From Ferruginibacter paludis (GTDB taxonomy: Bacteria > Bacteroidota > Bacteroidia > Chitinophagales > Chitinophagaceae), in the NCBI RefSeq assembly GCF_030409685.1, contig NZ_JAUFQJ010000001.1, positions 124,001-188,000 of the forward strand: a stretch of DNA of 64,000 nt. The letters are read 5' to 3'. This document shows, piece by piece, positions 9,087 through 18,238 of this stretch. Below the pieces are notes generated by a model. The model was not told the DNA's origin. It ran no database searches and was given only the letters and a program-made list of their open reading frames with translations. Position 1 is the first letter of the stretch; the number at the start of each line of letters is the position of its first letter. A program made the translations under genes and the position numbers.

Positions 9087-9769
9087 TCTTACCTCACTAA
9101 TACTTTTGATAGCTGAATACCATACAATGCAATAATTTTCGCAACATTTGTGAGTTTATACTCGTTCTTCTTTAAAATCAATTATAATAAGCTCATTAAC
9201 TAATTCCACTTTATTCTGTTTAGATGAAACTTACGAGCTATTTTTTGTTACTATTGAAACTTTATTATTATGCGTTCAGTTTGCCTTAATCTTTAAATTG
9301 TTAAGGAGTGCATAATATACAATACCTTTTTATGTAAAATACTTTGTGAGCAAATCAATTTACAAAGTATTCGTACTGATAACAATATAACACGTTTAGA
9401 AGTTGGTAGAGTAATTAAGCAACAATTGGCTGTTAACCGGAGCGATTCTGAATAAGCATTTGATTTATTCAAAGTTGTTTAGCGGGTTTGTGTTACTGTA
9501 TGATTTTGTTTATGAGGATACAAGTCATGATTTATCAGGGCAGGTGGCAGGTAATAAAATGTATTTTTTATTAGAAAAATTCCGGCACAATATTTAATAT
9601 CTTTAATCTTATAAAAAACAATCTCTTATTACGAACAAAGAAATTTAAAAGGGGGAAGTAGTAAAACCGCCCTGGAAGTTTTTACGAAGGTTTCCGTTTG
9701 CAAACCGGTTTCAATTTCAGTCTGCGCATAAAGCCAAATATGTAATCCAAGCTTAAACATATTATTTGA
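9087..9769. other. Intergenic region, AT-rich, no gene seen
   Basis: Nearly 700 bases before the multi-PAS kinase gene. It is very AT-rich and holds only short frames. I find no tRNA, riboswitch core or repeat by eye. Confidence 0.5.
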
Positions 9770-12700
9770 ATGAGTATTAATACTACGGGACATTATTTTC
9801 TTATGGGCGGAGGAGAAATGGGGCAACTGATAAGGGCAAAGGATTGGAGCAAAACACCTTTGGGAGACCCTGCAACCTGGCCGCAAAGCCTTCGCACAAT
9901 GGTTGCTGTAATGCTTGACAATCCTTTTGGCATGTATATAGCATGGGGAGATGAGTATACCCAGTTATACAACGACGGATACCGCCCCATTCTTGGTGCT
10001 ACCAAACATCCCGCCGCTTTGGGGATTGGCACACGCCAGACGTTTGAAGAAGTATGGCATATCATAGGGCCAATGTTTGATGGAGTAATGAAAGGAAAAG
10101 CGGTTGGCTTTCCGGATTTTATGTTACCGTTAAACAGGAACGGTTTTGTAGAAGAATGTTATTTCGATTTTTCATACAGCCCCATCAGAAAAGATAATGG
10201 AGAAGTAGGTGGGGTGCTGGTGACCGTTATTGAAACCACCAACAAAAAAAAAGCAGAAGAAGCTTTAACAGAAAGTGAACAACGTTTCAGGGACACAGTT
10301 AAACAAGCTCCTGTCGGCATAACTATTTTGAGGGGTAGAGAATTTACAGTGGAAATGGCAAATGATGCATACCTGCAATTGCTGGATAGAAATGAAAAGG
10401 AATTTGTAGGCAATCCTTTATTTCATTCATTGCCTGAAGTAGAAGAAGTTGTCCATCCTTTACTGGACAGTGTTTTGAATACAGGGGTGTCCTACCATGG
10501 TAATGAAGTTCCTATTCCCGTAAATCGGTACGGGAAGCACGAAATATCTTATTTCGATTTTTTATATCATCCGCTGAAAGAAAAAGATGGGACTATTTCG
10601 GGTATTATAGTTACTGTTACCGAGGTGAGTGAAAAAGTAACTGCAAGAAAAAATATAGAGGCAAGTGAAGAACAGTTCAGCACGCTGGCTGAAAATATGG
10701 AAAACCTTGCCTGGCTTGCTGATGGTGAGGGTTTCATTTACTGGTACAATAAACGTTGGTATGATTATACCGGAACCACGCTGGAAGGGATTAAAGGCTG
10801 GGGATGGCAAAAAGTGCATCATCCGGATCATGTGGACAGGATACTGAATTTTGTAAAAGAAGCCTGGCATAAAAACGAACCGTTTGAACTTACTTTTCCC
10901 CTGCGTGGAAAGGATGGTGAATACAGATGGTTCCTCACCCGTGCCTACCCCATTACTGATGAGCAGGGGAGAGTGATGCGATGGATTGGAACCAACACCA
11001 ATATTGATGAACAGCAAAAGGCAGCAGAAGAAATAAAATACCGCAAAGCCCTTTTAGAAGCACACAATGAATCGAGCGCCGATGGTATTTTGCTCACCAA
11101 TGATAAAGGGAAAATTATTTCTTTCAACAAGCGTTACACTGAAATATGGAACATGCCACAGCATATTGCCGATACTTTAGATGATGAAGCCATTGTAAAT
11201 TATACCTTATCGCAACTGGAAGATCCGGGTCCGTTAATTGAACTGAATAAATACATTTTTCAGCATCCGTTGGAACCCGGCAGCATACAACTAAAGTTTA
11301 AAGATGGTAAAATAGTAGAACGGCATAACTATGCAGTGATAGGTGAAGACGGAAGTTTTTACGGCGTATCACTTACCTACCGGGATATTACCGAACAGAA
11401 ATCTGCACAATTGATGCTTGAATACCGCAAAGCATTGCTGGAAGCTCACAATGAGTCCAGTTTTGATGGACTTTTATTGGTAGATGCAAAGGGAAAAATA
11501 ATTTCTTACAATCACCGCTTTGTTGAAATATGGGATATGCCCCAGTACATTGTGGAACAAAAAAATGATGAAGCTGCCCTTGCTTTTGCTATCACACAAT
11601 TGGTAAACCCACAGCAGTTTGTTGAAAAAGTAAAATGGCTGTATAACCACCCTGATGAAACCAGTACAGACATACTTGAATTTAAGGATGGTAAAATGGT
11701 AGAGCGGCATGGTTACCCCGTTACAGCCAAAAATGGCAGTTATTATGCCTGGAGCTGGACCTTCAGGGATATAACAGAAATAAAAAAAGCGGAAATTATT
11801 TTAAAGGAAAGTGAAGCGCACTTCAGGCAACTGGCTGAATTGATGCCGGATAAAGTAATTTCTGCCGATCCTTCGGGCATGGTAACCTTTTACAGCAGGA
11901 ACTGGGAATATTATACAGGTATTTCGAGGGAACGGTTGTATAATGAAGGTTATAGTATGCTGATGCATCCTGATGAAGTTGATAGGTTAGCAAAACGCTG
12001 GCAGCATTCCGTGGAAACGGGTAATGATTTTGAAATGGAATTGCGGATACGCAATAGTACCGGCACCTATCAATGGCACCTTGTCCGTGCCAGTGCTGTA
12101 AAAGATGAACACGGTAATGTTATTAAGTGGATTGGCAGCATGACCGATATACAAAAACTGAAAGAAGAAGAGCAAAGAAAAGGGGATTTTATAGGCATGG
12201 TAAGCCATGAATTAAAAACACCGGTTACCTCCATAAAAGGGTATGTACAAATGTTGATGAGTATGCTGGAAAATGTACCTGAAACTCAGTTAGGAGGTTT
12301 ACCGCTTGAGTCTTTTTTAAACAGGATAGACAGCCAGATAATAAGTTTAACCAGGTTAATTACAGAAATGCTGGACCTTACAAGGCTTGAAACCGGTAAA
12401 CTGGAATTAAGAAAAGAATTGTTCAGCCTGGATCAACTCGTGAACAAAACAATTCAGGACATCATGTTCATTAATACTAAGTATGTTATTCGCCTGCAAG
12501 TAGATTTTATGGGAAACGTATACGGAGATGAAGACCGCATAGCACAGGTGCTGATCAATCTGATCAATAATGCTATTAAATATTCAGATGACATGAATCC
12601 GGTAGATGTATACATTCACCAATCCCCGCCTGACCAGATATCAGTAAGTATAAAGGACTACGGAATTGGGATCGGTAAGGCTGACCAGGAAAAAATATTT

Positions 12701-12880
12701 GAACGTTTTTACCGTGCGGTAGGCGAAAGTGAATACACTTATCCTGGTTTTGGTATAGGTTTATTTATCGCCAAACAGATTATGGAACGGCATCATGGTT
12801 CTGTATCGGTTGAGAGTGAAAAAGGAAAAGGATCAGTATTTACCATTACATTGCCCTTGGCTACGGAAAATAAAATGTAA
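9770..12880 (+). CDS. Multi-PAS sensor histidine kinase
   Basis: 1036 residues, no membrane segment. The N-terminal 160 residues are a PAS-like module (IRAKDWSKTPLGDPATWPQSL is a common opening of this kinase group). Further PAS units lie at about 165-290, 300-420, 425-545, 550-670 and 680-800. The fourth and fifth are a recent internal duplication: both start RKALLEAHNESS and carry GKIIS, EIW-MPQ and KDGK-VERH. HisKA has GMVSHELKTPVTSI (about 808), and the ATPase domain has LINLINNAIKYS, DYGIGIG and GFGIGLFIA. There is no receiver domain and no adjacent response regulator, so the output is unknown. It is a cytoplasmic sensor of unknown ligand. Confidence 0.92.
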   Translation: MSINTTGHYFLMGGGEMGQLIRAKDWSKTPLGDPATWPQSLRTMVAVMLDNPFGMYIAWGDEYTQLYNDGYRPILGATKHPAALGIGTRQTFEEVWHIIGPMFDGVMKGKAVGFPDFMLPLNRNGFVEECYFDFSYSPIRKDNGEVGGVLVTVIETTNKKKAEEALTESEQRFRDTVKQAPVGITILRGREFTVEMANDAYLQLLDRNEKEFVGNPLFHSLPEVEEVVHPLLDSVLNTGVSYHGNEVPIPVNRYGKHEISYFDFLYHPLKEKDGTISGIIVTVTEVSEKVTARKNIEASEEQFSTLAENMENLAWLADGEGFIYWYNKRWYDYTGTTLEGIKGWGWQKVHHPDHVDRILNFVKEAWHKNEPFELTFPLRGKDGEYRWFLTRAYPITDEQGRVMRWIGTNTNIDEQQKAAEEIKYRKALLEAHNESSADGILLTNDKGKIISFNKRYTEIWNMPQHIADTLDDEAIVNYTLSQLEDPGPLIELNKYIFQHPLEPGSIQLKFKDGKIVERHNYAVIGEDGSFYGVSLTYRDITEQKSAQLMLEYRKALLEAHNESSFDGLLLVDAKGKIISYNHRFVEIWDMPQYIVEQKNDEAALAFAITQLVNPQQFVEKVKWLYNHPDETSTDILEFKDGKMVERHGYPVTAKNGSYYAWSWTFRDITEIKKAEIILKESEAHFRQLAELMPDKVISADPSGMVTFYSRNWEYYTGISRERLYNEGYSMLMHPDEVDRLAKRWQHSVETGNDFEMELRIRNSTGTYQWHLVRASAVKDEHGNVIKWIGSMTDIQKLKEEEQRKGDFIGMVSHELKTPVTSIKGYVQMLMSMLENVPETQLGGLPLESFLNRIDSQIISLTRLITEMLDLTRLETGKLELRKELFSLDQLVNKTIQDIMFINTKYVIRLQVDFMGNVYGDEDRIAQVLINLINNAIKYSDDMNPVDVYIHQSPPDQISVSIKDYGIGIGKADQEKIFERFYRAVGESEYTYPGFGIGLFIAKQIMERHHGSVSVESEKGKGSVFTITLPLATENKM

Positions 12881-12975
12881 GAGCTGTATGCTAAGTGAGC
12901 TACTGAACATTTGAATGAGTATAACTAAAAACAATCATTGTGTAAAGATAGATGTAACACTTCAACATTATTAAT

Positions 12976-13361
12976 TGAGCTAGTCAATATTTAATCTGAC
13001 AATTGCGATTAATTTTAAGTTGCCACACTTGCATTCAGGCGCTTATAAAACATTTATTATCCCTGTCAAAGCCCAGGTTATTGCCATGGAAGCCAAGAAA
13101 GAAAAGAGACAAGCCTTCGGTAAAAGAGAAACCGGAAATCCAGTTTATCCTGGTTCACAAGACATTTACTGCTGGGCAATATCAAAGGAGTTGGCCGTAT
13201 CTAGCAGCAGACGTTTATTGATACGTATAGCCGTATTGCTTTGCCAAATTTTACCAAAATCAAGCATGTCATCACCTCAGCAGACGTGCTCAACGACCGG
13301 TTGTTACCTTTCTTGAAGAACAGCAAATTCCACTGCTCAGAATCCTTATTGACCGCGGTGC
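12976..13361 (+). mobile_element. Decayed relative of the IS481-type element
   Basis: The first 60 or so bases (TGAGCTAGTCAATATTTAAT onward) match the left end of the intact element at 5018 almost base for base. About 430 bases of the transposase are then missing, and from about 13065 the sequence again matches the element (around its 5510-5800) with scattered substitutions, frameshifts and internal gaps. The match stops at about 13361, in the codons for the LTDRG motif; the right end is missing. It can no longer move by itself. Nearby frames of 72 and 98 codons are pieces of this pseudogene. Confidence 0.85.
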
Positions 13362-13850
13362 CGTGAAGATATTTTTTGTGTAAGTTTTTGAATTGTTTAT
13401 TAAAAGAAACTATGTTCAGATTTAGATAGACCAAAATAAAAGATTTGAGGATGTTATCTATTAGCGGGTAAACACCCTGTTCAGCTTTCTTTCGTACTGC
13501 TATATTAATCATGGTAGTGCAGCATATGGTTGACTGTTTCATTATGGAAAATCAGAGATGAAAGTTCAACGAGTATCCTTTCACCGGTTTTTTAATATCC
13601 GTCAATTCTCCTGATGCAAGCATTGTGACCTGCCTGTGGTCTAACTTTTTTTTCACGATCTTTTCGCTGTGATCAATAATACCCTGACGGCGAAGTTGCT
13701 TCAGTTCATTTTCTTTATAGCAAATAGTTTAAAGACGGCCTTATTGGCTTTGATAAAGGTGAAAATGGTTTTAGTTCTTAAACTGAATGACGCAAGATAA
13801 GTTTGAGGTTACTTGCTGAAATCGGTTTTTGCACATTGTAATAAATCAAT
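13362..13850. other. Intergenic region with a possible gene remnant
   Basis: Sequence between the dead insertion element and the B12 promoter. Apart from the minus-strand open stretch listed separately, I see no gene. Confidence 0.45.
13552..13728 (-). pseudogene. Possible 3' remnant of an unknown gene
   Basis: A 59-codon open stretch with no good start codon. It reads like a protein C-terminus (KQLRRQGIIDHSEKIVKKK, then a segment ending VKGYSLNFHL). The composition is that of coding DNA rather than random AT-rich sequence, but I do not recognise the family. It lies next to the dead insertion element, so it could be what remains of a gene cut by that element. Confidence 0.3.
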
Positions 13851-13880
13851 TTGCAAATTCATTACCAAAGGTTACTTTTG
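13851..13880 (+). promoter_or_regulatory. Promoter of the B12 operon
   Basis: TTG at 13851-13853, a 19-bp spacer, and TACTTTTG at 13873-13880. This is an exact match to the Bacteroidetes housekeeping promoter form TTG-N19-TAnnTTTG. Transcription would start a few bases before the cobalamin riboswitch. Confidence 0.85.
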
Positions 13881-13883
13881 CTG

Positions 13884-14056
13884 CTAATTGGTTCCGATGC
13901 ATTCACAATGCAAAGGATTAAAAGGGAATCCGGTGTAAATCCGGAGCTATCCCCGTAGCTGTAAGCTCCTTAAAAGGTTGTTCAATCTTCACGCCACTGT
14001 CCGAAAAAGACGGGAAGGCTTTGAACAATGGAGTAAGTCAGAAGACCTGCCGGTTA
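13884..14056 (+). promoter_or_regulatory. Cobalamin riboswitch
   Basis: The classic blocks are present in order: GGTTCCGATG at the 5' side, AAAGGGAATCCGGTGTAAAT, CGGAGCTATCCCCGTAGCTG, then GCCACTGTCCGAAAAAGACG with GGGAAGGC, and finally GAGTAAGTCAGAAGACCTGCC-type B12-box sequence ending near 14051. It directly precedes the TonB receptor gene. It is expected to switch off the operon when adenosylcobalamin is plentiful; whether it acts on translation or termination is not clear from the sequence. Confidence 0.95.
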
Positions 14057-14173
14057 AATTAACAATCATTCAGCTTTCGGGTGAAAGGCAGGAGATGTAA
14101 TAGCCGTGGGGCATTTATATTTCTATCTTTTTTATTTGCCGGAAGCAGTCACAACAAAAACATTTTCTGTAAA

Positions 14174-16099
14174 ATGAAAAGAAAATTTTTAGTTATGGCT
14201 GCTGTCATCATCAGCAGTCAACTCCAGGCGCAGGATTCTACCTTCACCAAACAATTGGATGAGCTAATCGTAACCGCCACCAAATTTCAGCAAAAGCAAC
14301 ATACTACAGGCAAACTAGTAACAGTGATTGACCAAGCCACATTGCAGCGCAATGCCGGTAAAACAATTACTGAAATTATCAACTACCAAACAGGTATTTT
14401 TATTAATGGTGCAAATAATAATTTAGGTACCAACCAGGATGTCTATCTCCGTGGAGCAGGTACTGGCAACACGTTGATATTAATAGATGGTTTACCTGTT
14501 GGAGATCCGTCACAAATAGACAATAGTTTCGATTTAAATAATATTGCTGTTGACCAGGTAGAACGCATTGAAATTTTAAAGGGCGCTCAAAGTACCTTGT
14601 GGGGAAGCGATGCTGTGGCAGGTGTCATTAATATCATCACTAAGAAGGGAGGTAAAAATAAAATTTCACCTTCAGCAATGCTTAGTTATGGTAGTTACAA
14701 TACGATTCGTGGTAATGCAGGTATGGGTGGTAGCATTGAAAAATTCAGCTACAATGTGGGATATAATTTTACCAACAGCAAAGGCTTCTCTTCGGCTTAT
14801 GACAGCACGGGAACGAAAGATTTTGAAAAAGATAAATTTGCCCAGCATAACATACAAGCCAACCTTGGCTATAAAATAAATAACCGTCTTTCAGCAAAAG
14901 GATACTATAGTTTTACAAAATATAAAGCCAGCATTGATGCCGGCCCGTTTCAAGATGACAAGGATGACGTGTTTAATAATAAAAATAGCATCAGCAACCT
15001 GGAGCTGGCATACACTGTTTCAAAACTGCAGCTACATTTATCGCAAAGCTTTGTAAAAGCGCAAAGGGTTTATACAGACGACAGTGCCAGTGTGGGCGGT
15101 TTCGCTAAATATTCAAAAGGTCATTTTAATGGCAATTCCAACATTACTGAATTATTTGGCAACATCACATTGGCTAAAAGACTGTCCCTGGTGTCGGGTG
15201 TGCAATACATCAGCCAGAAAACCAGCCAGGATTATTTAAGTATCAGCGATTATGGCGTGTATAAAACAGCACTGGGAGACAGCGCTAAAACAAACACTTT
15301 TTCTGCTTACAATTCTTTAGTGTTAACGGATGTTAGCGGCTTTAATCTGGAAGCAGGTTTTCGTTACAATCACCATGACATCTATGGAAACAATACAACC
15401 TATACATTCAATCCTTCTTACAATATTGATGACAACACAAAACTGTTTATAAATATTTCTTCCGCCTATAAAATTCCATCGCTTTATCAATTATACAGTG
15501 AGTATGGCAACAAGGATTTAAAACCCGAAACAAGTAACAACTACGAGATGGGTGTGCAAACATTCAGTAACAATAAAAGAAACTCTTTCAGGATCGTTGG
15601 GTTTAAAAGGGATATTAAAGACCTGATTATTTTTTATACCGACCCGGCAACTTATGCAAGTCTATACATTAATCGTGATGAACAGCATGATTACGGTTTT
15701 GAACTTGAAAGTAGCATTGCCATTGGCAAAAAGGGGAACTGGACAAATAATTTTACTTATGTAGATGGTGAAGGAATGAACAATGCTGTGAAAGTAAAGA
15801 ACCTTTACCGCCGCCCCAATTTTACCATGAATAGTTTGCTTACACTACAACCCACAAAAGGCTTTACATTAATGCCTTCTTTCCGTTTTATAGGTACAAG
15901 ATTAAAAGGAGAATATGATTTAGGGCCGGCACAAATGCCACAGTATTATACCATTGATTGTTATTTGGGTTATCAATTTACAAAACAGTTCAATGTATTT
16001 GTAGACCTTCGAAATATTACCAATCAGCAATATTTTGATGTAGTTGGGTATAATAGCAAAAAGTTCAATGTAATGACAGGCTTAAGTTTTTCTTTATAA
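14174..16099 (+). CDS. btuB: TonB-dependent receptor, BtuB-like, corrinoid uptake
   Basis: 641 residues from the ATG of MKRKFLVMAAV; an in-frame start 31 codons upstream lies close to the riboswitch and would hide the signal peptide (cleaved after LQAQ). A TonB-box-like segment (LDELIVTATKF) is followed by a plug domain with RGAGTGNTLILIDGLPVGD and VERIEILKGAQSTLWGSDAVAGVINI, then a 22-strand-type barrel ending in the usual C-terminal aromatic motif (GLSFSL). It has no carboxypeptidase-like N-terminal domain and is close to the length of BtuB (about 600). As first gene under a cobalamin riboswitch it should carry cobalamin or cobinamide across the outer membrane with energy from TonB. Confidence 0.93.
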   Translation: MKRKFLVMAAVIISSQLQAQDSTFTKQLDELIVTATKFQQKQHTTGKLVTVIDQATLQRNAGKTITEIINYQTGIFINGANNNLGTNQDVYLRGAGTGNTLILIDGLPVGDPSQIDNSFDLNNIAVDQVERIEILKGAQSTLWGSDAVAGVINIITKKGGKNKISPSAMLSYGSYNTIRGNAGMGGSIEKFSYNVGYNFTNSKGFSSAYDSTGTKDFEKDKFAQHNIQANLGYKINNRLSAKGYYSFTKYKASIDAGPFQDDKDDVFNNKNSISNLELAYTVSKLQLHLSQSFVKAQRVYTDDSASVGGFAKYSKGHFNGNSNITELFGNITLAKRLSLVSGVQYISQKTSQDYLSISDYGVYKTALGDSAKTNTFSAYNSLVLTDVSGFNLEAGFRYNHHDIYGNNTTYTFNPSYNIDDNTKLFINISSAYKIPSLYQLYSEYGNKDLKPETSNNYEMGVQTFSNNKRNSFRIVGFKRDIKDLIIFYTDPATYASLYINRDEQHDYGFELESSIAIGKKGNWTNNFTYVDGEGMNNAVKVKNLYRRPNFTMNSLLTLQPTKGFTLMPSFRFIGTRLKGEYDLGPAQMPQYYTIDCYLGYQFTKQFNVFVDLRNITNQQYFDVVGYNSKKFNVMTGLSFSL

Positions 16100-16151
16100 T
16101 ATTTACAGCAGGTGGCTAACTGCTGCCTGCTTCATGTTAAAAACGCTCATT

Positions 16152-16748
16152 ATGACAACAGAAAAAATCAATCCCCGTTTTGCAGTGCTTGCAATATTTA
16201 TGCTTGCAGTGGCAGCCATGCGTATTCCAAACGCAGCACAGCTTACACCGTGGGCAAACTTTACTCCCATCGGTGCAATGGGTTTGTTTGGCGGCACTTA
16301 TTTTACCAAACAATGGAAAGCCATATTGTTTCCGTTACTTACGCTTTTTGCAAGCGATTTAATTATCCAGGCATTTATATTCAACGGCAAGTACGGCATT
16401 ATGTACAGCGGATGGTACTGGATTTATGGCATCTTTATATTCATCACCTTTATTGGTAAATGGCTGATAAAAAAGGTAACTTTAAAAAATGTACTGCATG
16501 CAGCAGTAACCGCTTCGCTTACTCATTGGCTTCTTTCCGACTTTACAGTCTGGGCCGGTGGTGGAACAGATTTAAGAACCATGCAGCCGCTGAGCAGAGA
16601 TTGGGCGGGGCTTCAGCAGTGTTACATTCAGGGATTCCCTTTTATGAGAAATTTTCTGGCAGGCACATTGGTATATAGTGGTATTATGTTCGGTGCATTT
16701 GAGTGGATGAAAGTGAAAAATACTTCGTTGCAGTTAAATGCAGCATAG
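16152..16748 (+). CDS. DUF6580 family membrane protein, possible inner-membrane corrinoid carrier
   Basis: 198 residues (an in-frame start at 16134 would add six). Five or six hydrophobic segments are visible. The signature TPWANFTPIGAMGLFGGTYF near residue 32 and a conserved ASDL in the third segment fit the DUF6580 family, which resembles the substrate-binding S components of ECF transporters. It sits between the outer-membrane receptor and the BtuF-like gene under a B12 riboswitch, and no btuC or btuD is encoded here. Inference: it moves a corrinoid or lower-ligand base across the inner membrane. The length and topology recall solitary S-component proteins such as BtuM. No experimental proof for this family is known to me. 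Confidence 0.8.
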   Translation: MTTEKINPRFAVLAIFMLAVAAMRIPNAAQLTPWANFTPIGAMGLFGGTYFTKQWKAILFPLLTLFASDLIIQAFIFNGKYGIMYSGWYWIYGIFIFITFIGKWLIKKVTLKNVLHAAVTASLTHWLLSDFTVWAGGGTDLRTMQPLSRDWAGLQQCYIQGFPFMRNFLAGTLVYSGIMFGAFEWMKVKNTSLQLNAA

Positions 16749-16862
16749 TTTTTTTGAGCTAGACCGAATGCTGCTATTAAGCATCGTTCCGCCCAACGAT
16801 ATGCCCTTGTACGTTCTGTTCTTTGGAAGGCAATAAAAGTTTTATTTCATATAATTTAAGAT

Positions 16863-17852
16863 ATGCAAACGACTGTAAACAATCTTCATGAATCCCCTTC
16901 TGGGGATGGGGATATGATTGCTTGTTCCTTTCTTCCCGCTGCCACCCAAATGATATACGATATGGGCTTGCAGCATTTGCTGCAGGGTGTTACATTTGAA
17001 TGCCCATCGACAGCATTAGCAGAAAAACAAAAAGTGGTACGCTGTGTAATGGAAGGGAAAAACTACAGCAGTGCGGAAATTGATAAAATATTTACTGCCA
17101 GCAAAGCGCAAGGTAAGAGTTTGTATTATGTGGATGAAGCATTACTGGAGCAAATACAACCCGATATTATTTTTACACAAGATACCTGCGAGGTTTGCCA
17201 GATAGACACCAAATGTACCACAGCAGCCGTGGCTAAATTAAAAAGGCAGCCACAGATTATTCCGGTTACGCCAGGTAATTTACAAGACGTATACCAAACA
17301 GCCGTAATCATCGCTACTGCGCTAGGGCATGAAGCGGCAGCCTATACCTATTTAGCTGCTTTACAAAAAAGAACGGCAGCTATTTTAAATACACTCCGCC
17401 TTCATCAAATGCCACTCAAAAGAGTAATGCTGATGGAATGGATTGAACCCATTTATAATTGCGGTCACTGGATACCATTTCAAATAGCACAGGCAGGTGG
17501 TATAGATATGCTTAGTAATCCTGCAGGCTACAGCATTGTAACGCCATGGGAAAAAGTTGTACAATACAATCCTGAAATACTGGTAATTGCGCCATGCGGT
17601 TTCCATATTGAAAGAGCGAAAGAAGAAATGCACCTGCTTACCCAAAAAGATAATTGGGATACCATTGAAGCAGTAAAAACAAAACAGGTGTACCTGGCTG
17701 ACTTTGACTTATTCACGCAACCATCAGCTTCCACACTGGTGGATGGAGTAGAATTACTGGCCGCATTGTTTCACCCGTCTTTGTTTTCGGTACCGAAGCA
17801 TTTGGAAGATAAAGCGCAACAATTTTTTACACAATATTCCTTTGCCAGTTAA
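16863..17852 (+). CDS. BtuF-like cobalamin-binding protein without signal peptide
   Basis: 329 residues. It has the fold signature of the helical-backbone metal-receptor family used by BtuF: CSFLPAATQMIYDMGLQ at the start, then TFECPSTA, TQDTCEVCQI, EWIEPIYNCGHWIPFQ and PCGFHIERAKEE. The Cys pair in the TQDTCEVC motif is typical of a subgroup annotated as cobalamin-binding proteins. There is no Sec signal or lipobox, so it is probably cytoplasmic, unlike E. coli BtuF, and no btuCD genes follow. It may act as a corrinoid chaperone between import and the salvage enzymes downstream; that is inference. A 113-bp gap separates it from the membrane-protein gene upstream. Confidence 0.85.
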   Translation: MQTTVNNLHESPSGDGDMIACSFLPAATQMIYDMGLQHLLQGVTFECPSTALAEKQKVVRCVMEGKNYSSAEIDKIFTASKAQGKSLYYVDEALLEQIQPDIIFTQDTCEVCQIDTKCTTAAVAKLKRQPQIIPVTPGNLQDVYQTAVIIATALGHEAAAYTYLAALQKRTAAILNTLRLHQMPLKRVMLMEWIEPIYNCGHWIPFQIAQAGGIDMLSNPAGYSIVTPWEKVVQYNPEILVIAPCGFHIERAKEEMHLLTQKDNWDTIEAVKTKQVYLADFDLFTQPSASTLVDGVELLAALFHPSLFSVPKHLEDKAQQFFTQYSFAS

Positions 17853-17857
17853 GTGTA

Positions 17858-18238
17858 ATGATAACCAATAAAACATGCAGCAGGTGCAACACCTTGTTTC
17901 AATGCGGAGCAACGGAAGCCAATGGTCACTGCTGGTGTAATAATTATCCGCCATTATTCAAACCTGATCCGCTTATCAACTGTATGTGTAAAGACTGTTT
18001 GCACAATGCTACAATAGAAAAGGTAAATAATTATTTGGCAGAAATGACAACAGAAAAAGCGCTGAATAATAACATTGCGAAAGATTTATCTAAAACAAAT
18101 TATTTTATTGAGGGTATTGATTTTTATTTGGAAAAGACGTTCTCTGTATTCACTGCCTGGCATCATTTAAAAAGGGGCTATTGTTGTAACAACGGATGCA
18201 GGCATTGTCCTTACGGATTTAAAAAAGATACGCTATGA
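17858..18238 (+). CDS. Cysteine-rich CWC / DUF5522 domain protein
   Basis: 126 residues with two metal-binding-like modules. Residues 1-35 (CSRCNTLFQC, then HCWCNNYP) match the cysteine-rich CWC domain. Residues about 85-122 (YFIEGIDFYLE, then WHHLKRGYCCNNGCRHCPYG) match DUF5522. At least ten Cys residues suggest zinc or iron-sulfur binding. It starts 5 bases after the BtuF-like gene, and its stop overlaps the cobU start (ATGA), so it is translated as part of the operon. The function is unknown. The two domains also occur as separate proteins in other genomes as far as I know; here they are joined. Confidence 0.85.
   Translation: MITNKTCSRCNTLFQCGATEANGHCWCNNYPPLFKPDPLINCMCKDCLHNATIEKVNNYLAEMTTEKALNNNIAKDLSKTNYFIEGIDFYLEKTFSVFTAWHHLKRGYCCNNGCRHCPYGFKKDTL

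Noticed and set aside
13201-13542. 113-codon minus-strand frame
   Set aside because: It overlaps the dead insertion element, and its translation is that of AT-rich non-coding DNA.
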